A stretch of DNA of 64,000 nt from Syngnathus acus (lineage: Eukaryota; Chordata; Actinopteri; Syngnathiformes; Syngnathidae), in NCBI RefSeq assembly GCF_901709675.1, contig NC_051092.1, positions 14,608,991-14,672,990 on the forward strand, in the 5' to 3' direction. Within the stretch, counting starts at the first letter, position 1, and each line of letters begins with the position of its first letter. The translations under genes and the position numbers were made by a program. The notes beneath the pieces were generated by a model. It had not been told where the DNA came from, ran no database searches, and saw only the letters and a list, made by a program, of their open reading frames with translations. Positions 13,401-26,900 of this stretch are shown one piece after another.

Positions 13401-14915
13401 ATATGGAGCGGAGCGCCACAGGGCTCGGAGCCGGACCTTGACCGTTTGCCATCCGGCAAACACACATCAATTTGGCTCACGGGCGCTCGCAGCTCATCTC
13501 ACAGAAAGAACCCTGACCTGCTCTTAGGGGTCCGACACTGGCGCTGTCCCGGAGGAAGTGACAAATGAGCTTCCACATGAGCTTTGTCCGATGCGAGCGC
13601 CGCATACAGATTTCTCTCTTTGCTGAGATGACAATGCTGACTTTTTTTCTTTGGCAGAGAGCCCCTGCAAAATGGCTTTAGCAGATCTGTAACTTGAGAT
13701 TTGTAGAAGCTTTATGGCATAAACTGAGTTTTTAATAAATCCCACAATGGGCAAACGCTCCCCGCGCAAATACGCCTTGTTGGATCTGAAACTTTGACTT
13801 GTGTCAGCAGCTGAGCTCATTATATTTTTTCTTTCAGTTGATTGATTGGTTATATTTATTTTTATTTGTTTATTTGTATTTATTTATTTATCTAATTATT
13901 TTTTTGTTGTATTTTTTAAGTTGGTGAAGGAGCTTTATTTTCATTGAAATGATTGTACTCAACTTTATATTGTTTTGGTAGCGGGATGAAGTTTTTGAAG
14001 TATATTATCAATGTCACTTATTTGAGCGCCATAATGTCAGTCAGGCAGCCTCCAAAGTGTGCTTTGGCGCAACCCAAAAAAGAGCTGCAAACATTTAGTC
14101 CTGACTTTTATGATGCCACATGTTCTTAAATGTGAGGGCAGACGAGGCAGCTGCAATTCATACGGCGGGGTGTGTAGACTTCTTTTTTTCCCGCCGTCAG
14201 CCTCCGCTGTCTGCAGATACTTTCTGCAATAGTCGACGACAAATGTTTCCTCTTATCTAATGGAGACGCGTGCATGCGATGGTTGCAAAGAGTTAAGCAA
14301 GGAAGCGTACAAGGAAAACACTTCGACATTTGCATCACAACTCTCCGTCCCCCCGGGTTCCCGTTATGATTTCTCTGCTTGAATTATTCATAACCTTCTT
14401 GCATAACCCAAGCAACGCAGCCTGAGCAGCTAAAAATAACACAAAGAATCAATAATGCAAATTTTTTTTTGGGTGTTTTTTTTTTGCCTAAATGCAAAAA
14501 TTTTCTTGCGAGTCGTATTTAGCTCGGCGTGCCCATGAAGCAGCGGGACAAATATTTGCTCTCTTCATTTTTCATTCAGTGTGGAAAAAAAGGAGCTATT
14601 GTTGAGACCTCAAAACAAGCCAAAATATTTTGGTTGTCGCCACAGTAAGGCTGCGACCGGCTCGCAATTTGCACTCTTAACAAAAACTGGATGTGTTCAT
14701 GGCAATACTTTCAACAATTATTTTTTTTAGCATTCAGAGTTCCTTCAATACATTTCAACCAGACTTTCTCTCACATTTCTGCGCTGTCTCACTATTCTGT
14801 GATTGGCCGTCTTATGTGTCAGTCCTTATTGATAAGATGTTTATTATTATTATTGGTATTATTTATTCGTTTGTAATTATTAGTAGTAGTAGTATGAGTA
14901 TTTATTAGTTTTTAA

Positions 14916-14946
<31 letters not shown>

Positions 14947-17900
14947 AGTATGGCTGTGATTTTTATGGCAAGCTCATGTTCAGTGGAAAATACGCCAAAT
15001 CAAATCTGTTGTTTTGCTGCTGTTGTGTTGAAGGCAGCGCAAATATTACATAAATGTCAAATGTCAACATCGACCCCAAGCCCTGAACCGAACGACCCGA
15101 CCCGACACCTACCCCTCAATATTCACATTCAGAACATCCATCTATCCATGTATCCATTTTCCGAACCGCTTGAAAAATGCCAATTTATACTCGACGTTGT
15201 TACCCGTCACCGAGGAGCTGAATTTTGTTTACGTTGTGCGCAGGCGGGCACGGTGAGGGACTCCATGGCCAAATCGCTGTACAGCGCTCTCTTTGACTGG
15301 ATCGTGTTCCGGGCCAATCACGCTCTGCTCAACAACAAGGACCTGGAGGACAAGTCAAAGGTGAGACGTCTTTGGTAAAGTCCAGGATGCCCCCCCACCC
15401 CCCAATTTGGGCAGATGGCATTGAATTCCCCATCAGCTCACGTTACCCCCTCTGGTGTTTTGTTTTCCCTCGGCACTGACGTCATGTCGATCACGCCGAG
15501 GTGGGTCGATGCGGCGGCGCTTTTTATCGAGGTTGTTCCTCTTGCTTTCCAATTAGATAAATAATCCCTAACGAAAGGCCTCGTCCTGCCGACCCAGTTA
15601 ATATCTTTGACGTCTATAACCATCGATGGCACTGAATGAGTTAAAAGGCAATCGCCAATATCGTCTTCAATGGCCGCAAATCTGAAAAATACAAAACCCA
15701 GCTGACATTATCAGCACGTGTTGCCTTCCTCCAGATCTTCTCCATCGGCGTGTTGGACATCTTTGGATTTGAGGACTACGAGAACAACAGCTTTGAGCAA
15801 TTCTGTATCAACTTTGCCAACGAGCGTTTGCAGCATTACTTCAACCAGCACATCTTCAAGCTGGAGCAGGTGCAGCTCTGGCCACATTCCTTTGTTTTGC
15901 GGGTTCCAAATTTGCGAGCACTTTGTCTTCTGGCAGGAGGAGTACCGAGCCGAGGGCATCAGCTGGCACACCATCGACTACATCGACAACAGCAGCTGCA
16001 TTAACCTCATCAGCAAGAAACCCACGGCGCTCTTCCACCTGCTGGACGAGGAGTGCAAGTACGCCTCAGAGGGGGGTGCGTGAATCGGAAAGCGACATGT
16101 CCTCATTTGTCTGGTTTGACGGCAGCTTCCCTCAGGCGTCCAATCAGACCTTGCTGGACAAGTTCAAGCGTCAGCATGAGGGAAACAGCTACATCGAGTT
16201 CCCCGCCGTCATGGAGCCCGCTTTCATCATCACGCACTACGCCGGCAAAGTCAAGTACGGAGTTAAGGTGAGCTCGGAATTTCTAATTCTGGCTCTGCAG
16301 TGTGACAAAAAAAAAAAAAAGATGATCTGATTCTTTCCCATTAGAGTACAAATCACTTTTTTGGGCTTCTTTCCTGCTCAATATAGAAGCAGGCAGGAAA
16401 AAAACGTTCATCTACTTTTGTGGCGGCAGCAGATTATGTTGCTACAGCGCAGCTCAAGTGTAATTGGCCCGTTTCACGTCTTTTCCTCTCCTTTTTGTCC
16501 AAGCCTTATATGAACTTCTCGTGCCGCCGACCTACTTTTGTCTTTCCCCCTCCCCGCCCACCCGCTCAATCTAATTCTCCCGCTCGCCTCCCAGCTGCGT
16601 TCTGATAAGAAGCACATGTGCTGGAAGCGCTCCAGTCTTTTGGATCACGCCAATCCGTAGCGCCGGCGGCCGAGAGGTATCGGCTGCGAGATATCTACCA
16701 CACCGAAAAATATTTTGTGCCGTGTTCAGGACTTCCGGGAGAAGAACACGGACCACATGCGTCCCGACGTGGTGGCCTTGCTGAAGAGCAGCAAAAACGC
16801 CTTCATCTGCGGCCTGATGGGAATCGACCCGGTGGCCACATTCCGCTGGGCCGTTTTGCGCGCCTACTTCCGGGCCCTGGTGGCTTTCAGGGAGGCCGGA
16901 CGCCGATACAAGAAGACAGGTCGGACGGCAGCGATTTTTTTATTATTAGAGGCGCAACAATTCTGTTTCAATAATCGATTAACAAAATCAATGATCGATT
17001 CAATCACCAGATCCAAAAATGACCTTTTTTTTTTACGTCTGATGGCTAGGTCACGATTCCGCCGTCCCCTGCGCCGCCGTCAAAACCGTGGACAGTTTCA
17101 GTTTCCTTCATCACCCGGTTCACCAGAGGAGCCTTGAGATCCTTCAAAGGTGCAAGGATGAGAAATACAGTAAGTAGGTTCAGTCGGGAACAGCTCCAAC
17201 TTGCTCACATTAAAGAAAAAAAAAACATCGATTCCTGCCACAAATTGATTTGATTTAAGAGAAGACATTTGTCCAACTCAATAAAATTACACTCAGACTG
17301 GTCATGTGTGAAACAAGCCCGCTTTTAGAGCCCCCACAAATTCCTGTAAGCGCCGTTTTTTGGAAGCCGGCGCCTTGTTATTGGGCTTTACAATGGCGGC
17401 ACATTTCTGAGGTGAGTTCAAGTGAAAACGCTCAGAAATCAATTCCAGGTTGAGGCCGTCACTTGTGGTCAATAACACCAGAAGCGAGAAGCTTTTATTA
17501 TGGCAGCGCGCCGTAAGAAATACAACCTCGCCCGCGCAATTTCCTTTGTGACTGATCGGGAAAGAAATCTGTGGAATTCGTCCCCTGTGGACAAGCGGGA
17601 GCCTGCACTGGACATTTTTTGTCTTTTGTGATATTCTTGTTGTTGTAGCAAAGTCACGGCTCATCTTGTTTTCCTCTTATTCCGTGGCGTGCAGGCATCA
17701 CCAGGAAGAACCCTCGCTCTCCGCTGGCAGATCTTCAAGGCGCCAACACCCTGAATGAGAAAGCCGGGCGGTGAGTCCTCGACGTCATTTCGTAGTTCGT
17801 CCCTTGTCATTATTTGGCTTTTTATCGCCGTACAGGGATGGCTTCGGCGCCGGCTGCAATGGGCGCGGGCCGAGGTCGGGACGCCTGTCGTCGGCGGGGA

Positions 17901-20900
17901 GCCTGACGGCCCTGGGAGAGGACGGCATCTTCGTCAACTCGTCCAACAGCAAACTCCTGGAACGAGCTCAGGGAATCTTACTGTGAGTATTTTATTGTCT
18001 AACAACATTTTTGCCTCAACTTCCCCTTGCTGACTTGTTATCTCACTTTTCAGAAGAAACAGAAACTGCAAAGTCAAGCCCAGCCTGCCCAAGGTGATAA
18101 TACGACATCAAATTAAGAAAGAGGACTTGTGTTAATATTTTTATATTTTTTTTTTAATATTGATAGCACTTGTTGGACGTAAAATCTCTGCGTCACCTGA
18201 GCAGCGTGACGCTCCACGATCGCATCACCAAGTCGTTGCTTCACTTGCACAAGAAGAAGAAACCGCCCAGCATCAGCGCTCAGTTCCAGGTGAGTGCTTG
18301 CTCTTTGCTGCCCCCTGCCGGACATCAAAAGAAAATACTAATTGCTCACTTCAAAAAATATAAGAAAATTTGCCTGTCGGACTCAACTAAATTGATTGGA
18401 CAAGACGAGAATGTGTTTGCGTGTGCAGGCTTCCCTCACTAAACTGATGGAGACGCTCAACCAATCGGAGCCGTACTTTGTCAAGTGCATCCGCTCCAAT
18501 GCTGAGAAGGTACAAAAAAAAAACACAATTATAAATATTAATATAATAAATATTATATTAAAAATACAATACTTTTTCTTTATATTATATATTAATATAA
18601 TAAATATGATCTAAGATAAATACATTTAAAAAAAAAAAACAAAAACCATTTTCTTGTCTTTGTCAGCTGCCGTTGCGCTTTAATGACAGCTTAGTGCTGA
18701 GGCAGCTGCGCTACACGGGGATGCTGGAAACCGTCCGGATCCGACAATCGGGCTACAGCGTCAAGTACACCTTCCAGGTAAAGCTTTGGGCCCATTTTAG
18801 ATTCTGATGCTATGAGCAAAAAATGGCATAAAATGTAATATACTTTATTGTGCTTGGAAATAAAAAAAACTTGTGAGCTCCTCCTCCCCCATCAGTAAGC
18901 GTGATGTCATTTCCAGGATTTCGTGCGTCACTTTCACGTGCTGCTGCCTCGAGGCACAACTGCAACCAAGTCGGGCGTCAGGGAGTTCTTCAGGCAGATC
19001 CATCTGATGCCGGCCGGCTACCAAGTGGGCAACACCACGGTAAAGAGAGCCGCAAACTCCTCCTGGTGTCATCCGGTCACGTTTTGATGGGTGCAATCCA
19101 CCCGTCGGCCTTGCAGGTGTTCCTGCGGGAGGCGGAGCGTCAACGTCTTCAGACGCTCCTGCACCAGGAAGTTCTGCGGCGCATCGTCACGCTGCAGCAT
19201 CGCTTCCGAGCCGTCCTGGAGAGGAACAACTTTGTCAGGATGAAGCTGGCTGCACGTGTCATCCAAGTGGGACTTTTTTGATTACAAATAATTAACACCA
19301 GCAAATCAAATAAAACCCGTTGGCCTCCATTTTTTGTTATTGAAGCGCTGGTGGCGATGCTGCCTCGTTCGAGAGTCCGCCATGGATCTGAGGCTGGAGG
19401 AGCGAGCGGTGGTGTGCCTCCAAACAGCCTGGAGGCGCTGCAGGCAGCGCCGGACATTCCTGCGGTGGCGCAGCTCGGCCGTGGCCATCCAGAGGAGCTG
19501 GAGGACGCGCCGGCGCCAAAGGACGGCGGCGGCTGTCGCCATCCAGGCGGCTTGGAGGGGATTCGCTGAGAGGAAACGCTACTGTGAGACCTGCAGGACT
19601 GTGATGCTGCTGCAGACCATGGCGAGGGGTTACCTGGCTCGCCTAAGGTACGCAAAAGGGTGAGTGGGAGAGGCAAAAAAAAAAAAAACTTTACGTGTCA
19701 CACGTTGGTAATGAATCTTTTTCAAAAATCGATAGATTCCGAGAACTGAAGCAGCAGCACGAAGCGGCGGCGCCCATCATTCAAAGACCCGACGACGACC
19801 TCACCTCGGAACAGGATCACGTGGAGAACCTCTCCGGGGAACCGGCGGAAGACAATCGAAGTCGGGGCGCGGACGAGGCCAGCCACAAGACTCGAGCCAA
19901 GCGAGAGAGCAGGCGCATGAGAGAGCTGGAGCAGGCACAATTCAGCTTGGAGCTTCTCAAGGTTCGCACCGGAAATGTCGACACGCCTCCTCGAGGAGAG
20001 TTGGAACCAGACAGCGCCACCTGTCGCCCGGAGGACCATCGCAGACATTCGCCTCTCGGGTCTCTTGATAGCTTTGAGGCGCTCGCTGCCGAGGACACAG
20101 AGACCGAAAGTTCGGGAGCTTTCACGTCCTGTTCGACCGCGCCTCGAGAACGTTTGACTTCAGATCCAGTGAGAGATTCAAACCACAACGAAAAGCCCGA
20201 GACAGCGTCACCGCTCAGGACCGAGAGCCCGAGGGCGACGTTTTACATCGCTTCGGACCAAAGTCCGGTCCGAGAACCGACACGCGAAAGCCCCAGCAAG
20301 TCTTCCAAAGACAGAAGGGAGTCCACGTTTCGAAAGCCCATCGTGGTCTTGATCAGTATGCAAAAAGAGAGTCCTCTGGAAGAGGGGTCGTCGGTAGTCC
20401 AAAGTCCAGACAGAACTTCTGAATGCAGAGAACCGCAAGCCAGTTCCCAACAGACACACATATCGGGTTTGGAGGTAGCATCTACTGTTGAAGAAGAAAG
20501 AACTCTACAGTCCACTTTTGAGGAAGGCGATTCCTCCATGGTTCCGTCTTCAGCCACTTTTGAGGCAAGCCCAGAAGTTCCTGGCCTTTGCTCCTCAGAA
20601 GTGGACATCAAGATCACCCTGGAGGCCAAAGCCGGCTTTTCTCCCACCGTCCGCCCGGGTCAGCGGGAGAAGAAAACGGTCTCGCGTGGGCAGGGAGCCG
20701 CCAGCCCGCTCCTTGACACCAAGCCACCCAAAGCCCAGAAGAAGAACTCGGCTCAGACCGTCATTGTCAACATGACGGAGAAGCCCACCAACACGGCGCC
20801 ACCCAGACGCAAGCTTCCGTTCTCCAAGTAAGTCCCAACCACCACATGACCTTTGACCTTGTTTACTAAAAGGTCCAGACGCGTGTATGTGTGTTCCTTG

Positions 20901-23900
20901 CAGGTCCGATAAGGATTTGGTGACCCAGGGAAGATCTTTGTCCATGTTCAAAGATGATTCCAGGACCAGAGAGGTAAATGTACACTTCACACACTGTAGC
21001 GAGCGGGCCGGGCCCGCTTTTAAATCGGACCGACTCGCTTAATTGCTAACGAGTTTTGATGGACAACTGTTTTTGAGATTGTGGAAAAACGCCATAAAAG
21101 GTCTCCTCAAGTCGCTTTGGCGGTTTGTGAAACTTTTTGCTGTTACTGTGGTTGCCCGGCAGCAGGTGGGGCGGCCGGGCCCCAAAAAGAAAGCACGCAT
21201 GTCCCGGACGCGCTCCGACTTCCTCACGCGCTGTAACTCGGAAGGAGCCACGCGCTCGGACGACGATGATGACGAGTACTACGTCCCCGCCCACTCCCGC
21301 ACGCCGCCCCCCTCCCCGTGCCCCCCACGCACTCGCCCCAAGGCCGACTGTCACAGTGACTCCGAGATGGTAAATCCTCCCGGGACCCCTCCTCGGCCTC
21401 CTTTGTTTTCCCGCCCGCCACTTCCGCCGACTTCTCGGGGGCAGAGCCTTCTTACTTCACAGGCTCTCTCTTCCCGTAACGACAAAGTGTTTTTCTGTCT
21501 GCTTGGAAACGAAGAAGATGGCGCCAGCTGCTGCACGGCCTGGACTCACCCAATCCAACTCTTGAGAAGAGAAGCTGCGCTGATGCATGCTGGCTCGAAT
21601 GACGCTTGATCAAGAGCATCCTGTCCTCTTTCTTGTTACTAATCAACATTTAATTCAGCATGAAAAGAGAAATGAGACACGACCCACACAAAGTAGAAAT
21701 TTCAGGATGAACCAAAAATGCGCTCAAATGTTGAAAGAAGGTCAAAGGTGACTTGTAAAGGTTACGCTCCATCCTGGAATTTCACCCCAAAGTCCAAGTG
21801 ACCTAACTTTTTGTGAGTCGCGTACTCCGACGTTGGGGACAAACCTTCTCGCTTCGTCGCCATTCGCAGCATCCCAGAACGCCGTCGGCCATTTTGGGAA
21901 CGCTCTGCTTGCTCACTCTTCTGGTTTTATGTCTTCCGCTGCAGGATTCCCACAAAGACCCACAGAAGATCCATAAGACCTTGTCATCGGGAGATTTGGG
22001 CAAAGCGGAGGTGCTGAGGAAAACCTCCAGTCAGGATGGAAGGTAGCGAGATCACATGATGCATGCAAATGTTCATGTGTGTCTTGCCACTTCTTTCACT
22101 TTCTTCATTTGGAGCAGAATGAGAGGGAAGATGCGATTCTGGAGTAAAAGTAAACACGGCAGGAAAAAAGTGTCCAGCAGGGGCGAAAGTGCTGCTGAGA
22201 CACCCGGTAAGAGAGGTAAAAAAACAAGCTGCATCTTACATCAGCTGATTTTATTTTTTCGTCCGCCAGAGGCCCCGTCGCCTCCTCTCAGTCCCGACCT
22301 GAAGGCAGCGTCGCCGCCACGGGGCTTGCGGGACAGCAAGGAGAACAAGGAGCCGTCTCCCAAGATGCGGCGGCGGCGCAGCCTGAAGATCAGCAGCGTG
22401 GCTCTGGAACCCGCCCAGTGGCAGAATGACGCGCTGCACATCCTCAGCTCGGCTCACGACTACCGCACCATGAACGACTTCCTGCTCAAGAAGGTGCCCG
22501 CCCCAAAAATGCATTTAGGTCATCCCAGAGCTGCTCCCAATATTTCCATGACCTCACCGGAAACACCACTTAGTATTATGAACGTGTGGGAACTGACCAA
22601 AATGTTTTTGCGTTTGTACCTTCAGATCGCCGACCTGGAGAGTGAAAACGGCAAGAAGGACACCATGGTGGATGTGGTCTTCAAGAAAGCCCTGAAGGAG
22701 TTCCGCATCAACATCTTCAACTCGTATTCCACCGCCCTGGCTGTGAGTACGCGATCCCCCCATCTTGTGCAGTGGACTCGCCCATGTGGACCGTGTCAAA
22801 CGAACATGCGTGTCGCCGGGCAGATGGACGACGGGAGGAGTATTCGCTACAAGGACCTGCACGCCCTCTTTGAGCACATCCTGGAGAAGAGCATGCGGCT
22901 GGAGCAACGCGACTGGAACGAGTCGCCGGTCAAGGTGTGGGTCAACACCTTCAAGGTCTTCCTGGACGAGTTCATGACCGAGTACAAGCCCATGGAGGGG
23001 ACAATCGGCAGGGTAAGAAAAGAATGAACCGTCATTGGCGCGGAAGCCAATTTAGAAAAAAATCGAATTGCCTGGATGAAAAGTAACATCATTTCAAACT
23101 CATGTTACACTAGCCTTAAATATATGTATTTTTGATTTATTTGATTATTCATTTTATTTTTTTAAATTATTTTTATTTTATTTTTTCATTTTTATTTTAT
23201 TATTTGCTTTTTGGAAAAAAATGTAAGCTACTCATTAACTTCCACTTACAACCCAAAAATATGATTTGACTGTTTTATCAGTCAGCTCACGCTGTCAGTT
23301 TTTAAAAATGATAAATACTATCAAATTTAGTTCAATTCCGTGTCTTTGTTACCAGGCCGCCAAACGAGAGCGCAAGAAGTCGCGCAAGAAGGACACTGAC
23401 ATTGTGAGTTAAAAACGCCAGGCGGCCATTTTGGGTGGTGATTCTCGGTCGCCTGAGCTGGTCGTTGCCGCCCCCTCGCCCGCAGGTTGAGGAGCACAAC
23501 GGCCACATCTTCAAGTCGACGCAGTACAGCATCCCCACGTACTGCGAGTACTGCTCGTCGCTCATCTGGATGATGGACCGAGCCTGCGTTTGCAAACGTG
23601 AGCGCCGTGTTCTCACTGACTCACTTACCTTACACTTATCCTTCTTCTCCGAGGGAGGAAAAATTGGATTAAATTATTTTTCTCCACGGTAATGCCATCT
23701 TCGATGGGGTTGGCACTTTTTGGCTTCACGTGTCAACCAATGAGATGCCTCGACTGAGCTTTCAAAGCACAGACTCTCGTGTGCTGTCTTGCAGTCTGCC
23801 GCTACGCCTGCCACAGGAAGTGCTGCTCCAAGATGGCCACCAAGTGCAGCAAGAAGGTAGGCACCCACGCTCGTTGCTGGCGAAAGCCGTCGTCTTTTTA

Positions 23901-26900
23901 TTTTTCCTTCTTAACGGGACTGTCGCGCACGTGGCCAAGTACGATCCGGAGCTGTCGCCTCGTCAGTTTGGCGTGGAGCTCTCCAGGCTGACCGGCGAGG
24001 AGCGCAACGTCCCCCAACTGGTGGAGAAGCTCATCAACTACATCGAGATGCACGGCCTCTACACGGAGGGCATCTACAGGAAGTCGGGCTCCACCAATAA
24101 AATCAAGGAACTGCGCCAGGGGCTGGACACCGGTCAGTTTCCGAAGCGCTCTGCCAGATGCGAGGCAACGGGAGTCACGTGTGGCTGGTCACTTTCCAGA
24201 CGTGAGCAGCGTGATCTTGGACGATTACAACATCCACGTCATCGCCAGCGTGCTCAAGCAGTGGCTCCGCGACCTGCCCAGCCCGCTCATGACATTTGAG
24301 CTCTACGAGGAGTTCCTCCGAGCCATGGGTAAGCCCGTGGCATGGCGTGGCGTTGTGTGTGGTGGCGTGGCGTGAAGTGACGTCGCGCCACCCCGCCCTT
24401 TGTCCTCGTTTTGTGACGACGTGCCGTTTTGGGCGCTCAGGTCAAGCCGACAAGCAGGAGGTGATCCGAGGTGTGTACTCGGTCATCGACCAGCTGAGCC
24501 GCACACACCTAAGCACGTTGGAACGCCTCATCTTCCACCTGGTCAGGTGAGACCGCAACTAGATTTTTGCTTTTAATTTGGAGGTGATAAAATGTCACGA
24601 CTTCATAGCGCATGACAATGTTTTCCATTTCTTCACGTTTGGTTTTAGGATTGCGCTGCAGGAGGACACCAACAGGATGTCGGCCAACGCGCTGGCCATC
24701 GTCTTCGCCCCGTGCGTCCTGCGCTGCCCCGACACCATCGACCCCCTGCAGAGCGTCCAAGACATCAGCAAGACCACAGCGTGCGTCCACTCGTCTTCTT
24801 CTGTACTTCTGTACTTCTGAAGAACCTCGTGGTTCTTTTGCGTTGTTGTTGATGTTATGTACATTTTGGGGCCTTTTTGCAGGTGTGTGGAGCTGATCAT
24901 CAATGAGCAGATGAGCAAGTACAGAGCGCGTCTGAAGGACATCAACAGTCTGGAGTTCGCCGAGAGCAAAGCCAAGAGCCGACTGAGCCACGTCAGGAGG
25001 TCCATGGTAAGAGCGCCACGCTCGGCATTGCGCGATTGTCAGCTTCAGGAAGCGGCAGCCATGTTTGCAGCTCATATTTTCGCCATGAAAACAAATTTTT
25101 TTGCTTTGCGTTTTGACACTGGGGAAAACCAATTTCAACATTTTCACTTAAGAGTCTATTAAAAAAAAAAAAAGATCCTTGGTGGACGTAGAAAAATATC
25201 AATATTTAATTTCAGAGCCCAATATTCGAGGTGGGCGGGGTGAGCAGTGGCTTGTTTGCACGAGACCGGATGTGCAACTGTATTGAGTGTGTTACGAGCC
25301 ATTTTTGAGCAACGGCGGCAGGCCCCCGAGCCTCCCTAACCCCGACTTGTCCTCCCTTCCCACCCCTGACCATTCCTTCCAGAAACCTGTACTAATCGCT
25401 GTTAGGTTTATGAGCATAGCCCACACTGCCACCCCGGTATGTATGCCCCCTTCTCAGAGTGCGCATCACCATTGTCTGTCCCGTTCAGTCCAAGTCTTCG
25501 CAGTTGTCTCGTCTGCCCGCTTGTATGCCCCAAAAAATTCAAACTCGGCTATCAAGGCACCACAGCGCATACACGCACCAAAATAACCACCTTGTCTAAA
25601 TTTATTCACAAATTTAAAAAATCACAAAGCTTATTGTTTTGTTGTTTGAATAGCAATGTCAGCAATAGCAGCTCGCGGCGCTGTCGGTGTTGTGTTGTGT
25701 GTCTTCCATGAGTATATCGGAGAGAGAACGATAATCTTATTGCCGCACTGACCCATTTTTGTTTTTGCTAACTGGCTAACACGCAGCCTAACGCTGCCCG
25801 ACTGAAGGTAAAGCCTTTCTTTGAGTCTTTGAGTGTCCTACTAGCATCCCTTCCAGTTTGTCGTTAGCTGTGTTCTTGTGATTAGCACATCTGTACGTTG
25901 TAAGCAAGTGTATTTTTTTAGAAAGTCTCCAGTGTGTTTTACCATCATTGTTTCTCTTTCGTTTGTTTTAAAAATATTAACAGGCCATATTGAGAAGCGC
26001 ACGTTTTGTTTTTGTTTGTGTCCAAACTTTCAGAGTAAGAGCCGCGTTCGGCAAAGCGGCGCCCACACGCAGTCTCCGCCACTCAGCCCCAGGACGGGCC
26101 CCCCGGCGGCGGACAGCGAAAGCGCGGGAGTGGCCGGCGAGGAAGCGGCCGAGGGCACGCTGAGCGAGCAGCAGCAGCTCGCCATGCAGCAAGAGGAACG
26201 GATCCTCACCGAGCAGATTGAGAGTCTGCAGAAAGAAAAGTATGAAAGATTTGACTGCTGTTTGTTGATTAGTTAATTAAATAGTTGATGAGCAGGGTCA
26301 CATAGGAAGTACACAATGTGTTGTTTTTCTCCAGGGAGGAGCTGACATATGAGATGTTGATCCTGGAACCGCGAGCGTCCGACGACGACACTCCAGAATC
26401 GGAAGCGTCCATCGGCACGGCCGACAGCTCCGAGAACATCACCATGGAAACGGAGGGTGCCACAGGGGAGCAGCCCGGTAAGGATTGAACTAAAATCATA
26501 GAATTTGATTAGAAACACAGAAACTGTAAGTGGCGATGCTATCAATCAGCACAGGAGAAATATCATGTTTTGAATTTTTTTTAGCGTTAGTTGTTCCGAC
26601 TCCACAGAATCGGGCGCTTATGGCTCCCGAAAATGGGAGATGAAGTGCAGGCGACCTTTGCGTCGCCATCCCGACTCGGTGGACTCGGCCGACTCGGCCG
26701 ACTCGACCTCCGTTGTCTCCTGCTTCAATCAGCCGCCGTCGGACTCGCCTTCCCCTCACTACCGCTTCCGCTCGTCGTCGTCGGGACCCCTGCTGGCCTC
26801 CTACAGCCCGGGAGGGGCGGGAAACGCGTCCGAGTCAGGGCGGCGGCCCGGGAAAGGCCGCCCCAGCCACAGGCTTCGCCTGAGCCGCAGCTCGCCGAGG

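Larger units (their letters stand above)
7415..19266 (+). other. myo9a: myo9a motor domain exons (switch I to converter)
   Basis: The first visible exon carries switch I ([10 protein letters not shown]). The exon at 15735 carries switch II (DIFGFE) and the following [13 protein letters not shown] helix. Exons 17050-18289 encode the long loop-2 insertion typical of class IX, ending in [13 protein letters not shown]. The exon at 18429 has [13 protein letters not shown] (SH1 region), and those at 18667-19266 the relay and converter ([18 protein letters not shown]). The P-loop is not in the window. Confidence 0.93.

Noticed and set aside
19149-19676. 175-codon minus-strand open frame
   Set aside because: It lies across the myo9a neck exons and is the shadow of the IQ-encoding plus strand; it has no family motif.
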